64,000 nt of DNA from an uncultured Acidimicrobiales bacterium (lineage in GTDB: Bacteria; Actinomycetota; Acidimicrobiia; Acidimicrobiales; SZUA-35): NCBI GenBank assembly GCA_938002965.1, contig CALKZY010000015.1:62001-126000 (forward strand), given 5' to 3'. Numbering within the stretch: the stretch's first letter is position 1; each line of letters opens with the position of its first letter. The notes below the pieces were generated by a model. That model saw nothing but the letters and a program-made list of their open reading frames with translations, searched no databases and was not told where the DNA came from. A program made the translations under genes and the position numbers. Positions 1 through 9,099 of the stretch are shown here, in pieces.

Positions 1-1041
1 CCCGCCTTCGACGAGAACGAACTCCGCCGGTCCGGATGCCTCGTCAACTATGCGCTTGCCTTGCTCCCACGGGATCAACGGATCTCTATCGCCATGAACT
101 ACAAGCAAGGGCGTGGTGATCTGATCAGCGATTCCCTCCAACGTAAGTTCGGCGGCCAACACCTTGGCCTCGGCGGCGTCGGCCGCTCCCGAGTAGTGTT
201 GGAACGCGTCACGGGTGACCTGTGGTATCAAATCCCAACACTCAGCCCAATCGAACGGGCCGCAGTTGCCGACCACAGCCGCTAGGCGATGCTCAAAACA
301 CGCCGCCCGGGGAGCGTAGTACCCGGCCAACGATCCACCCACTAAGGCGATGCGCTGACCGTTGGCCCAGGGTTGTTCGACGATCCAGTCGATCATGGCG
401 CTCACAGCCACCTCATAGTCGGGACGAATTGTTGACCAGCGGCTGGCTTCGCCCTGACCTGGTCCGTCCATCGAGATCACAGCGTATCCGTCGGCCACCC
501 AGCCACCGGCCGCGCCGTGACGGGTCTCTTTGGTCGAGTCGAGGCCGGGCAGGAAGATGGCAACCGGGACCGGCCCATTGCTCGGCGGGAGCGACAGCAG
601 GCCGACGATCCGGTCAGCGCCATCACCGACTGAAATCTTCTCCACCGCCGGGCGAACGTGCGGTAGCGCCTTGTCATGGCTCTCCAGCATCCGGGTTAGG
701 CCCTCGGCATGCAGATCGAGGTCTCGGGTGGCCACGTGGTAGCCGACGTGATAGCACCGCGATGCCAACAGCCATGCGCCGGCGGCCCGCGACGTCGAAC
801 CGATGGCAGCCAGACGGTCGCCCCGTTCCTCGTGGCGATGTCCGGTCTGCATCCACGCACCGACCCAGTCATCCCATGTTTTGACCTGGCTAACCGTGCG
901 AGCGATGTCACCGATGGGGATACCGGCGTTCAAGAATCGAGGTGTCCAGGTCTCCATGACCTGACGTACCAACGGATCGTCATGGAGCAGCGGCGTGATA
1001 TCGGAGCTGAATGAGGTGGTGCGAAGGATTTGCTCTCCCAT
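1..1041 (-). CDS. alpha/beta hydrolase, DHPON-hydrolase/FrsA-like (3' truncated by window edge)
   Basis: The minus-strand frame is open from an ATG at 1041 to the window edge without a stop (347 codons), so the C-terminus is missing. A long, mostly helical N-terminal part (about residues 1-150) precedes an alpha/beta hydrolase core. In the core I see a FLPGLDSTKE strand-turn (163-172), DGPGQGE (192-198), a nucleophile elbow GGSLAGYY with Ser237, and an acid loop HGDRDPLIP with probable catalytic Asp320. The catalytic His would lie beyond the edge. This N-terminal cap plus core is the arrangement of 2,6-dihydroxypseudooxynicotine hydrolase and FrsA-like enzymes, which act on C-C or ester bonds of small molecules. 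The substrate cannot be inferred. It is divergent from the gene at 1218. Confidence 0.8.
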   Translation of the reverse strand, partial: MGEQILRTTSFSSDITPLLHDDPLVRQVMETWTPRFLNAGIPIGDIARTVSQVKTWDDWVGAWMQTGHRHEERGDRLAAIGSTSRAAGAWLLASRCYHVGYHVATRDLDLHAEGLTRMLESHDKALPHVRPAVEKISVGDGADRIVGLLSLPPSNGPVPVAIFLPGLDSTKETRHGAAGGWVADGYAVISMDGPGQGEASRWSTIRPDYEVAVSAMIDWIVEQPWANGQRIALVGGSLAGYYAPRAACFEHRLAAVVGNCGPFDWAECWDLIPQVTRDAFQHYSGAADAAEAKVLAAELTLEGIADQITTPLLVVHGDRDPLIPWEQGKRIVDEASGPAEFVLVEGG

Positions 1042-1217
1042 GCTTCACGAGTGAAACACAACCTCAACGGCTCCGCCAGAGCGATCGTCATCGTCAAGCC
1101 CATGTTCTGTACTGCCCGTGTTGTTTGATAGCAGGCCTTCTCGGTATGCATCCGGGTGGCAACGTCGACCGGGGCGGATGGGTCGTAGGCTATCTGCAGA
1201 CGAGACGGGAGATTTCG

Positions 1218-1598
1218 GTGGCCGCCAAGGTGTTTGAATACAAGCTCGACACACGCTTCTTCTTCGTCTGGTGGCCGCTGGGGGTCAGAGTGGGTCAGGG
1301 CGTCACCATCGAGAATGGTCGACTGACCGCCCAATACGGTCGGGTGAATCTGTCTACTTCACTCGACAACATCGACGGTGGTCACATCACCGAAAACTAC
1401 AGCTGGGCCAAGGCCATCGGGATTCGCATGTCGTTCGCCGATGACGGGCTGACGTTCGGGACCAATACCCAGGCCGGAGTTTGTATTCACTTCGCAAAAC
1501 CGGTCGGCGGTGCGCTCCCCGGAATGGAACATTCGGCATTGACGGTGACCGTCGACGACTGCGAAGGCCTGCTAGCTGCCATCGGCCAGGCGGACTGA
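1218..1598 (+). CDS. conserved hypothetical protein, 126 aa
   Basis: The frame is open further upstream, but the protein-like part starts at the GTG at 1218, with a gggag-type ribosome site just before it. The product (VAAKVFEYKLDTRFF...) has no signal peptide or membrane segment. It looks like the short beta-rich family common in actinobacteria that contains phrases such as GVRxGQGVT, a central Trp-Lys/Ala-IG segment, FGTNTQAGVCIHF and a C-terminal VTVDDCEGLLAA. That family match is from memory of its pattern, and no function is known to me. Cytoplasmic location is inferred from the lack of targeting signals. Confidence 0.6.
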   Translation: MAAKVFEYKLDTRFFFVWWPLGVRVGQGVTIENGRLTAQYGRVNLSTSLDNIDGGHITENYSWAKAIGIRMSFADDGLTFGTNTQAGVCIHFAKPVGGALPGMEHSALTVTVDDCEGLLAAIGQAD

Positions 1599-1739
1599 AC
1601 CAAGGCAGGTGAACCAGCCGGTTAGCGGTCCAACATTAAGTTATGGACGAGATTTGGCCAGGATCTGAGACCCCACCGGACATCGCCTCCGCCTGGAGAC
1701 TACGTTGCAGATCATCACCACGCCTTTGGGGGTTTTGTC

Positions 1740-3542
1740 ATGGCGTCAGTTCGGCCAACGCACTCATCCGCTGATTTAGAGCGGCGAACTCGAAATCGTC
1801 GCGGCTTGCTAGCTGGCTTGGCTCTGTTGCTCGCGATAGTGGTTGTCGTTCCAGCCGCCGAAGCTGCCCGAGATGCCAACGGCACCCGTCAGAGTGTTTC
1901 GGTCCGGGGCCGCAAGGCCATCTTCGTCGGAAAGGTCACCGATGCAGCAACTCCGGTGGCCGGTGTGAGCGTCGCGCTCCACCAGACAACTAGTGACGGC
2001 GCTGTAGGCCGTCGCCGGGCCTCCACCACCACTGACGCTGCTGGCGCCTTTTCGTTCGAGTCGAAGGGCGACTGCTACCAGGTTGTCTTTACCGCCCCAC
2101 AAGATCGGACCTTCACCGATGGCGCATCCATCCTTACGGTGCCCGTCTGCGGCGAAAGGGGTGCTGTGGTTTCGGGTATCGACGCCGAGCTGGCGACGGT
2201 GAGCGTGCCACCTTCCACAACACCGCCGACTACGACCTCGTCTACAACCGCTCCCCCGACAACCTCGCCGCCTACAACCTCGTCACCTACGACTGCACCG
2301 CCAACCACTACGCCGACAACCGCACCACCTACGACTCCAACCTCTGCGCCGCCGCCCGTGGGTGTCGGCTGTCTTGGGGCACCGGCGTTGCCTACTCCCT
2401 CAGGCAACGTGATCAGCGTCGGCAACGAGGCTGACTTGCAGGCCGCCATGCGGTCGGCTCCTGCCGGAACCACTGTGCTTATCGCCCCCGGCATCTACCA
2501 ACTGACAAGCACACTGGCGCCGCGTGCCGACGACATCACCATCCGAGGCGATAGCGATGACTGCACAGATGTTGTGCTGCGTGGCAACGGGATGGACAAC
2601 TCGTCATACGGAAACGTGCCTCATGGCGTCTGGACGGACCGTTCCGGATTGTCGGTTCAGAACCTCACTATTGTCGACGTCTGGTACCACTCGGTAGCCG
2701 TTGACGGAGCGGCCGATGACGTTCACCTCTATAACCTCCGCATGGTCGACGCCGGCGAGCAGTTCGTAAAGGCCAGTTCCGGCGCGACCTACGGTGACGG
2801 CTCGCGCCGAGGCCTGGTGGAGTACTCGATCATGGAGTACCCCGACGGCCCGTCGCTGGTCGATCACGGTTCCGGCATCGGCTATACCCAAGGCGTTGAC
2901 GTGGTCGGCGGCCATGACTGGGTTGTCCGCAAGAACCTGTTCCGCAATTTCCACACCCCGGACTATGCGACGTACTTGTGGAATCCCGTCGTGCTCGGTT
3001 GGCAGGGCAGCAGCAATATGGTGATTGAGGACAATGTCTTCATTGATGTTGATCGCGCCATCGGGCTCGGCCTGGCAGAGCAGCAGAGCGGCACCGACCA
3101 CAGTGGTGGGCGAGTAGCCAACAACATGGTGTACATCACACCCGGTCTGTTCAGCGATCAGCGCTCGGCCGATGCCGACGCGCCGATAATCGTGTGGGAT
3201 TCACCGGGGTCAGTGGTTGAACACAACACCTGCGTCAGCAACGGAAACCACCCCTCCTGTATTCAGTTCCGTTTCAACACGACCGGTGGCATCGTTGGAA
3301 ACAATCTGCTCGATGCCCCGGTGACCGGTCGAACGGGAGCTGACTACACCGAAATCGGCACCCGAACCGTTCCCTCGCCGTCCATCTTCGTGGACTCGGC
3401 AAAGGGCGATCTACACCTCAGCGATGGCGTTGACTTAGCCACTCTCGAATCGCTTCGGGTGGCGAGAAGTGCGGCTACCAGCGTGGACATCGACGGTCAA
3501 TCCCGGCCCAGTCGAACGTTGGCCGGCGCAGACGAGCGCTAG
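1740..3542 (+). CDS. secreted parallel beta-helix protein with Thr/Pro-rich linker, 600 aa
   Basis: An Arg-rich N-terminus is followed by a hydrophobic stretch (about residues 22-40) and AEA-A, a good Sec signal peptide with cleavage near 43. Residues 50-155 resemble a carboxypeptidase-regulatory or CNA-B-like beta-sandwich (GKVTDAATPVAGVSVAL...TTTDAAGAFSF). Residues 158-205 are a Thr/Pro/Ser linker of the PPTTT type. From about 220 to 560 the sequence has the short repeated strands of a right-handed beta-helix of the pectate-lyase/polysaccharide-lyase kind (VLIAPGIYQL, DDITIRGDSDDC, SGLSVQNLTIVDV, NMVIEDNVFIDV). The family suggests binding or cleaving an extracellular polysaccharide, but I cannot assign catalytic residues. 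The same frame continues after the TAG stop (see 3543-3731). Confidence 0.8.
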   Translation: MASVRPTHSSADLERRTRNRRGLLAGLALLLAIVVVVPAAEAARDANGTRQSVSVRGRKAIFVGKVTDAATPVAGVSVALHQTTSDGAVGRRRASTTTDAAGAFSFESKGDCYQVVFTAPQDRTFTDGASILTVPVCGERGAVVSGIDAELATVSVPPSTTPPTTTSSTTAPPTTSPPTTSSPTTAPPTTTPTTAPPTTPTSAPPPVGVGCLGAPALPTPSGNVISVGNEADLQAAMRSAPAGTTVLIAPGIYQLTSTLAPRADDITIRGDSDDCTDVVLRGNGMDNSSYGNVPHGVWTDRSGLSVQNLTIVDVWYHSVAVDGAADDVHLYNLRMVDAGEQFVKASSGATYGDGSRRGLVEYSIMEYPDGPSLVDHGSGIGYTQGVDVVGGHDWVVRKNLFRNFHTPDYATYLWNPVVLGWQGSSNMVIEDNVFIDVDRAIGLGLAEQQSGTDHSGGRVANNMVYITPGLFSDQRSADADAPIIVWDSPGSVVEHNTCVSNGNHPSCIQFRFNTTGGIVGNNLLDAPVTGRTGADYTEIGTRTVPSPSIFVDSAKGDLHLSDGVDLATLESLRVARSAATSVDIDGQSRPSRTLAGADER

Positions 3543-3731
3543 CTTCGCCTCGATCGAATTATCAACGAGTTCGAGCACTCTAGGTTGGCCGTCAATTTCG
3601 TTGACGGCATCGATCCGATGGATCGTGGCCGAACCTCTCCTGGCCGCTTCGGTGGCGTTGTGTTCGATGAGAACAGGGCTGGCCTTGTCTACTACTCCGT
3701 CAGGGGCGATGTGACCAAGGCCCATTCTTGA
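3543..3731 (+). other. in-frame 62-codon open tail after the stop of the beta-helix gene
   Basis: Directly after the TAG at 3540-3542 the same frame stays open for 62 codons to a TGA at 3729. It reads LRLDRIINEFEHSRLAVNF and then ...GVVFDENRAGLVYYSV. Roughly two thirds of third codon positions are G or C, and the amino-acid mix is protein-like rather than shadow-like. It may be a remnant of a longer C-terminus cut by a nonsense mutation, a separate degraded gene, or chance. There is no convincing start codon or ribosome site of its own. The rest of this gap, to 3831, holds nothing else I recognise apart from a CTAA repeat near 3798 and a GAGGAG ribosome site for the next gene. Confidence 0.25.
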
Positions 3732-3831
3732 GCATGTATTAATCGCGTCGGCTCCGTCATCTATTCGGCATCACGGATCGCCCCTCCCGGTCGTGACTAA
3801 CTAACTAACTACTGAGGAGACAAGATCCACA

Positions 3832-5628
3832 ATGCCTAAATCTTCTGGCACCACCGCGCCCACATTCGACAACGCCATTCGGGCCTGTCGATTTATTGAT
3901 GACGCCAAAGCGCTTTATCAGCGCCACATGTGTCTTTTACCGGTCTCGAAGAACCTTCGCGGTCGGCTTCACCACTGCATGTCGGAACGGCAAGAATGCC
4001 ATGAACCGGAATGCGTGACCTACAAAACCGATCACGTGCTCAATCTCGAGGCGCTAGGTTTCGACTGTGACGGGGATGTCAGCGCCTGCCTCGACGGCTC
4101 GTTCCTGGTCAGAAATTTTGTCAACGCCCTGATCGACTCCGGCCTCGGCCGTGGACCCCACACCGGGGACTTCTACTGGCAGGGTGAGTGCATGGTCGTG
4201 GTCGGCGAGATGTCGGGTATGACCAATGTTGGCACCCACCGGGAACCGGTGTTTGATCCCTGCCAACAATGCGATGAGAAGCAGGTAATGGAGGGTCGTT
4301 TGCCACCCCAGGTAACCACATTGTTATCTGTCATCGGATTGCCCTCGTGGTCCCGGACGTTGATCCGCACATCGTCCCCAATCTCAAGTGGATTCGGGTA
4401 CGTCCCGACCGCGAAGTTGTCGAAGTTCACGCAGCGCTCTTCCGTCAAACAGGCCGACACGTCCCTTCGGTTGGCCGGCGAGCAGGTCAAGACGACCGAG
4501 CGCAGCCTCAAGCTCGCTAATGACGCCGTCGAGCTGGCCAAAACGGACGTCACCCGCCTCGGCGGTACCGTGTCGCGGTCCGGTCTCCTGACGATTCCTG
4601 GATTCCACGCCTGGCCGGCGCCGCAACCGCGGCGGCACAAGAACATCAGACGACCGAGTCGCTGGTGAAAACGACAGCCGACGACGCCAAGGTGGCATCC
4701 GTTGCCAAGGCGGCGGCAATCAGGCAGGCAACTGAATCCGGAGCTCTACAAGCGGTCGACGTGGCGACCAAGGCCCTGGACAAGTCAATCGTCGCCAACG
4801 TTAAGGCGACCGCAGATGTTGAGGAGGCCACCCGCCAACTTGAATCAGCAACCGACGAACTAGAGTCTCTAACTCAAGAATCTCAAGTGATTGCCGAAGC
4901 CGTCAGCAAGCTCCAGGACAGTGTGCGGCTGATGCAACGCGAAGTAGAAACCGTTGAGTTGTCGCTGCGAACAGCCGAGGCCGACCTTGCCGCCGCGGCC
5001 AAGCTTGTTGACGAAACCGACCTGGAGCTGGCCAACAAGCTCGATGCCGTCCACCACCGCAGTCTCGAACCACGTCGCATCGCTGACGACCTCAGAGAGC
5101 ATCAAACGAACGGCGATCGTCTTGCCGTGGACTCAGTCGATTGAGCTGTCCCGGCTTAACGCATCGTCCCAGGACGAGACCACTCTGTCGTTCAAATTCG
5201 ACGATCAGCACGGCGACGTAACCGTGGAACAAACCGAGGACGGCGGCTGCCGGCTGATCTTCACCCCCCGTGTCGACTGGACGGGAACCGTCGAGGTGGT
5301 CATTAGCCGAACGACGGCCGAGGGTACTCAAACCGAGGTAGCACCCCTGGTTATCGTCGAACCCACCGGAGCGCAGAAGACTGTTCCCATCGCGGCACCG
5401 ACACAGGGCACGACCGAGACAGCAAATGCATTTGAGGCAGCGACCGTAAATGCAACCGCAAATGCGACCGGTCCGGTCCTAGCTCAGTCTTCTGAAAAGC
5501 CCGAGACCCTGGCTCACACCGGAATTAGTTCGCCGGAGACGGGCGCCCTCGGCTTTTCTCTGGTCATCGGCGGTGCGGTTACCGTCGTGCTGTCCCGGCG
5601 GCTCGGGGCCATTTCGACCCGAAACTGA
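3832..5628 (+). pseudogene. disrupted LAXTG-anchored surface protein
   Basis: One gene appears to be spread over two frames. Residues 1-160 (from the ATG at 3832, after a good GAGGAG site) form a Cys-rich domain ending ...CQQCDEKQVMEGRL. They lack a signal peptide. Between about 4300 and 4440 this frame loses coding character, and another forward frame and the minus strand both read better. A heptad-like coiled coil follows (4440-4580), shifts frame near 4580-4610 (ORF 4665-5144), and shifts back near 5060-5150. After that come a beta-rich domain (ETTLSFKFDDQHGDVTV) and a C-terminal LAHTG motif, a hydrophobic span and RRLGAISTR. LAHTG fits the LAXTG signal used by class E sortases. Two compensating shifts plus the foreign patch argue for a pseudogene. 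Assembly error is the alternative. Confidence 0.6.
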
Positions 5629-5652
5629 ACCGTTCGTCAATAAACGGGCCAG

Positions 5653-6018
5653 GTGACGAAACGCCAAGATCAAACCGGGGTACGACAGCGTCGTCGCCCT
5701 GGCATCGCCCGAGTACGTACTGGCGGCCCTGTGCCGCATTCAGTGGTGTTGATGATTGGCGCATCGTTGGCGTTCAGCGTCTTTCCCATCGGGAGCATGT
5801 GGGCTGACGATCGATTTGATGCTGTCGAGACGTCTGTGCTGGCGATCGGTGTCTCCCAGGCTGTTCTAGTTGGTGTGGTTTCTCTCAGTACGAAGCGCTG
5901 CGTCCTAGCGCGTCGATGCCTGACGCTTCGAAGGGCATCATTGATGCTTGTTCTCTCAGGGCTTGCACTTGCTGGCGGCTATGTGGGCCCCGCTGCCGTC
6001 GACGGATCAGAGCTCTAG
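5653..6018 (+). CDS. small membrane protein, hypothetical, 121 aa
   Basis: The frame opens at GTG 5653, 25 bases after the surface-protein remnant. A basic N-terminus (MTKRQDQTGVRQRRRPG) is followed by three hydrophobic spans, about residues 30-50, 62-80 and 94-112. This predicts a three-helix membrane protein of unknown role. No motif is recognisable and the ribosome site is weak (gccag before the GTG), so the gene is only moderately supported. It is the last reading frame before the left attachment repeat. Confidence 0.4.
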   Translation: MTKRQDQTGVRQRRRPGIARVRTGGPVPHSVVLMIGASLAFSVFPIGSMWADDRFDAVETSVLAIGVSQAVLVGVVSLSTKRCVLARRCLTLRRASLMLVLSGLALAGGYVGPAAVDGSEL

Positions 6019-6098
6019 GGTTTCAACTCCGGGCGTCAGAGTTCATTGCGGCGGAAAAGTTCGGGTGTCGATAGCACCGTAATCGTACTGATTGCTGT

Positions 6099-6143
6099 GG
6101 TGGGCGTTGAGGGACTTGAACCCCCGACTTTCTCCTTGTAAGG
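6099..6143. repeat. attL: 45-bp copy of the tRNA-Val 3' half
   Basis: These 45 bases are identical to 19000-19044, including the whole T arm and anticodon stem of tRNA-Val(TAC) read on the minus strand. The 5' half of a tRNA is absent here (cggacgag follows instead of the rest of the gene). This is therefore a displaced fragment left by site-specific integration, not a second tRNA gene. Confidence 0.93.
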
Positions 6144-6238
6144 CGGACGAGCGTGTGCGTGTGTGTGCGCCGCTCGTCTCATCAACGGGGAAACGCCGGC
6201 CGCCCTCCTCTGAGCGTGTGCGTCAGTGCGAGGACGTT

Positions 6239-6291
6239 GGGTCCAAATTCGGGTCCAAGCCTCGCAGCGGTATGCGCTTGCAGGGGTCCAA
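6239..6291 (+). promoter_or_regulatory. left triple GGGTCCAA array, candidate Int/Xis arm sites
   Basis: GGGTCCAA occurs at 6239, 6251 and 6284, in the same orientation, spaced 12 and 33 bp. A near copy with the same 12 and 33 bp spacing lies at the other end of the element (18911, 18923, 18956). Matched short repeats beside both att sites are what arm-type binding sites of a tyrosine integrase or its excisionase would look like. The rest of 6144-6317 holds a GT-rich run (6155-6172) and no gene. Confidence 0.55.
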
Positions 6292-6317
6292 GTCCGCAGC
6301 GACGTCTGCCTGGCTGA

Positions 6318-6671
6318 CTATCTCCGATGTGAAGATGCGCTCAAACACCAGTCGTTTGTCTGGTCCAATCGCCTGGAGAGCGTTTCATAGCGTGTTCCGG
6401 CATCGCGCGGCTGAAAGTGGATCACCTTGGTCCACTGCTTCCAGAGATGACATCCAAGTGCTGCGTCTACCTGTGGACACAGCTCGCGCAGCAACAGAAA
6501 GCGGGTGCTCCAGGCTACGTTCGGTATCGCATGCTGTTCCAAAGCTCGTCGGACCGAGGCTTCTATCGCGCGACGAGCAAGATAAGAGCAACCGAGCCGG
6601 TAGCTGTTTCTATCCGGTCCGAGTATGAGTAGATCGCGGCCCGCCGTTATGAGTGGCAGAGGATCAGGCAT
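6318..6671 (-). CDS. small helical protein with R-x4-H motif, partner of the SMC-like ATPase
   Basis: I chose the ATG at 6671, which overlaps the 3' end of the ATPase gene by 8 bp, the usual sign of translational coupling. A TTG two codons upstream is the alternative. The 117-residue product is helix-rich (LGCSYLARRAIEASVRRAL). It contains RALEQH, an R-x4-H spacing like the catalytic motif of HEPN ribonucleases, in the middle of a predicted helix. A second conserved-looking part is LLLRELCPQVDAALGCHLW. HEPN membership is inference from pattern only. Position and size suggest it works with the ATPase. It is the most distal gene of the cargo block, next to the left end of the element. Confidence 0.65.
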   Translation of the reverse strand: MPDPLPLITAGRDLLILGPDRNSYRLGCSYLARRAIEASVRRALEQHAIPNVAWSTRFLLLRELCPQVDAALGCHLWKQWTKVIHFQPRDAGTRYETLSRRLDQTNDWCLSASSHRR

Positions 6672-9060
6672 CGTCAAGCGTCCCGGGGAACAACTCCAAG
6701 GTAACCCGTCGTGTTTCGCCGACTAGCACTTCTGGCGAGAACTGCTGAAGCTCCTCATGCCCAGCATCAGAAAGTGCTTTGACAAGACTTCTCGTCTCTA
6801 GCGAATAGTCGGCTTCGATCTTCTTGGCAGTCGACTTGTCTCCCGGTCCGTAGCGAGCTAGGCCAACTCGATCCCAGAGAGTGAGTGCCGACTCGATCGA
6901 CTCCTCCACCTCGGCCACGGTCACGCTTCCCGATGCGGCCCCTCGACGGTAGTAGCGAACGGCTGCCTCCTCGAGTGCTGTTCGACAACAACCTGCGACG
7001 ACGGCCATACGGACGGCTTCGGGAATCCTCAGCTCCTGCGCTAGCTGACTCGCTTCGCGTAACCGAGCCTCGATCGGCCCCTCCGCCTCATTGACGATCA
7101 CGACAGATCCAGGGCCCCGCTCAAGTCGAACAACCTCGGCGGGCAAGTCAAGGGCCTCGAGTGCCGACTCAAGCCGGCTGTCATGTGTGAAGACGACGAC
7201 CTGACGAGAGCAACCGATCTCATGAAGGACCTCGGCGAGTCCATCGATCTTGATCTCATCGAGAGCATGAATCGGGTCGTCAATCAGAACGAATCCAAAC
7301 GGACTATCGTCGATAAGTGCTCTGGGTACGAATAGAGCCAGTGCGAGAGCGTGCAATTCACCCTGACTTAGGATCGATCTCGCCGAGGCGTCGACACCCT
7401 CGGTTTGACATGACAGGTTCAGTCTACGGTGCGTTTTGCCACCCTTGAGTTCTGGCATCGCCAGTTCGATTTCTGTCCCGGGACTCAAGCGACGCCAGAT
7501 ATTCATTGTGCGCTCACCCATGTCAGCAAGACGTAGGTCCCGCAGATCTCGTTTCAACTCATTGAGCCATCGTTTGGCAGCTTCATAGTGCTCCCGAGAG
7601 GAGGCGACAGATGCAAGTTCCTCAGATGAGGCAATCCATCGCTGAGCGGACTCGACTACAGGAGCAACTTGTGCGCGCCGCTCTGCGTCTATCTCTTTGG
7701 CTTTCGCGCGTACCGTGGCAAAGAGTTCGATGCAACGCTCCAATTCGTCGCCGACCGTCGGCTCCTGGACGTTGTCTACCAGACGCCCGCGTACCCGCCG
7801 GGCCAAGGAGACGAGTTCTGCGATCTCTGCAATCTCTGCGGTAGGATCAAGGCCGGTCAATTGCTCCAGCCTTGCCAATATGGCTCTCTTGCCCTGCTCT
7901 ATCTGACCGTCTTCCGCCCTTCGATCGGCAGTCTTATCTTGCAGTTGTTTTAGGCTCTCCTGAGCTTGTTGGACCCACGGCAGATCGAGGCAACCCTCCC
8001 CGCAAAGCGGGCACTCCATTGACTCTGAGTTTTCCTGTCGATAGTGCGTTAACCCGAGTTCGAGGAGGTCGGCGACCCGCGCAGCAGAGACCTCAAATCC
8101 ATCTAACGCTAAGGTTTCGACTCGTCGCTGGATCTGCTCCAGCTCCTCTATCGCCGTGTCGAGAAGTGTTGGATTGACTTGGAGTACCTTGTGCACAGCG
8201 CTCGGCGTCGGCTGCAATTGGACCCGCTCTAAAACTTCGCGGAGCGCATCGATATCTGGTTCGATGACAACCATGTCTCCGATTTCGTTCGCGATTGGAA
8301 GATCCAGATTTTTGCACGAGTCAAGTACGGCGTTTCGCAGGTCATCTTCTGTGCGTTGAATCTTGTCATACTTGTAGAGCTGCGAAGCGATGGCTCCGCT
8401 CGCCTCCTCGATCGATCCCAGACCCAGGATTCGGTTAAAGGCATCGAATAGCTCGGCTGGCTTGCCATGGACGGTGGCATCAAGCTCGTCGTACGACAAC
8501 AACGGTGGAAAGATATCGACTTGATCCTGGAGATGGCGCATATCGTCTCGACTAACGACATGCGAACCGAATCGAGCGCACTGATTTCCTGCTTCGAACT
8601 CATCTCCTGCCGACCACTCAAGGTCGATATCCACTGGCTCAGCGTGGTCATCGGCAACGAGGCGTGCAGACACTCTCGATTGGCCAGAGTAGTGGACGTT
8701 TCGCCAGTTCTCTTTCGCATCGGCGGGGGAACGTGCCCACCTTGAGGTCCGACCGGTCAGCATTCTCTCCAGCGCTTCAGCGAAACTCGACTTGCCGATT
8801 CCATTGCCACCGACGACTAGGGTGAGGCCCTTTTTCGGGACGAACTCAATTCGACTTTGGGGACCGATTCCCCGGAAGCCCTCGGCACTAATAGATCGGA
8901 GGTAGTAGCGGCCTCCATCATCCTGTGGATTGTCGACTGATGAGTCGACTATTACCGACTCAATTACCTCTTTGGCCTCTTGGCAAAGATCTGCCTCTTC
9001 AAGTTCATCTAAAACGCGCCGTGAGATTCGCTGGAACATGTGGATAACCGCAGGTGGCAT
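6664..9060 (-). CDS. SMC/RecF-like ABC ATPase with CxxC motif, 798 aa, candidate defence protein
   Basis: The N-terminal half of the ATPase head has Walker A GGNGIGKS (84-91), preceded by a helical leader of about 50 residues. The middle is helical/coiled-coil and holds a CPLCGEGC cluster (350-357) resembling a zinc hook. The C-terminal head has the ABC signature LSQGELHAL (564-572), Walker B FVLIDD with a following PIHALD D-loop (590-601), and a switch His in FTHD (626). Unlike plain RecF or SbcC it carries about 140 extra helical residues after the head (660-798). This layout recalls RloC- and RecF-like ATPases of bacterial defence systems, but no nuclease motif is evident in it. It is separated by 39 bp from the upstream HTH gene and overlaps the small R-x4-H gene. 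The gene family is clear, but the biological role is not. Confidence 0.85.
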   Translation of the reverse strand: MPPAVIHMFQRISRRVLDELEEADLCQEAKEVIESVIVDSSVDNPQDDGGRYYLRSISAEGFRGIGPQSRIEFVPKKGLTLVVGGNGIGKSSFAEALERMLTGRTSRWARSPADAKENWRNVHYSGQSRVSARLVADDHAEPVDIDLEWSAGDEFEAGNQCARFGSHVVSRDDMRHLQDQVDIFPPLLSYDELDATVHGKPAELFDAFNRILGLGSIEEASGAIASQLYKYDKIQRTEDDLRNAVLDSCKNLDLPIANEIGDMVVIEPDIDALREVLERVQLQPTPSAVHKVLQVNPTLLDTAIEELEQIQRRVETLALDGFEVSAARVADLLELGLTHYRQENSESMECPLCGEGCLDLPWVQQAQESLKQLQDKTADRRAEDGQIEQGKRAILARLEQLTGLDPTAEIAEIAELVSLARRVRGRLVDNVQEPTVGDELERCIELFATVRAKAKEIDAERRAQVAPVVESAQRWIASSEELASVASSREHYEAAKRWLNELKRDLRDLRLADMGERTMNIWRRLSPGTEIELAMPELKGGKTHRRLNLSCQTEGVDASARSILSQGELHALALALFVPRALIDDSPFGFVLIDDPIHALDEIKIDGLAEVLHEIGCSRQVVVFTHDSRLESALEALDLPAEVVRLERGPGSVVIVNEAEGPIEARLREASQLAQELRIPEAVRMAVVAGCCRTALEEAAVRYYRRGAASGSVTVAEVEESIESALTLWDRVGLARYGPGDKSTAKKIEADYSLETRSLVKALSDAGHEELQQFSPEVLVGETRRVTLELFPGTLDDA

Positions 9061-9099
9061 CGGCCCGACCCTGCGGCGCGAATCGAGCCAATCAGTCTT

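Noticed and set aside
222..884. Long forward reading frame opposite the hydrolase gene
   Set aside because: The minus strand encodes a clear alpha/beta hydrolase over the same bases, and the forward product is Arg/Pro/Ser-rich shadow sequence.
3540..3542. TAG read through as pyrrolysine or suppressed stop
   Set aside because: No evidence of a pyl system or a readthrough context. Nonsense truncation or chance is simpler.
3435..3725. Minus-strand frame of 96 codons over the end of the beta-helix gene
   Set aside because: It overlaps the gene's C-terminus and has no ribosome site or family features. The forward frame has the better codon pattern.
6099..6143. Second tRNA-Val gene at the left end
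   Set aside because: Only the 3' half of the cloverleaf is present, so it is an attachment-site remnant.
6092..6628. Forward frame of 178 codons across attL
   Set aside because: It begins in the displaced tRNA fragment and lies antisense to the coupled minus-strand gene at 6318-6671. The composition is that of a shadow.
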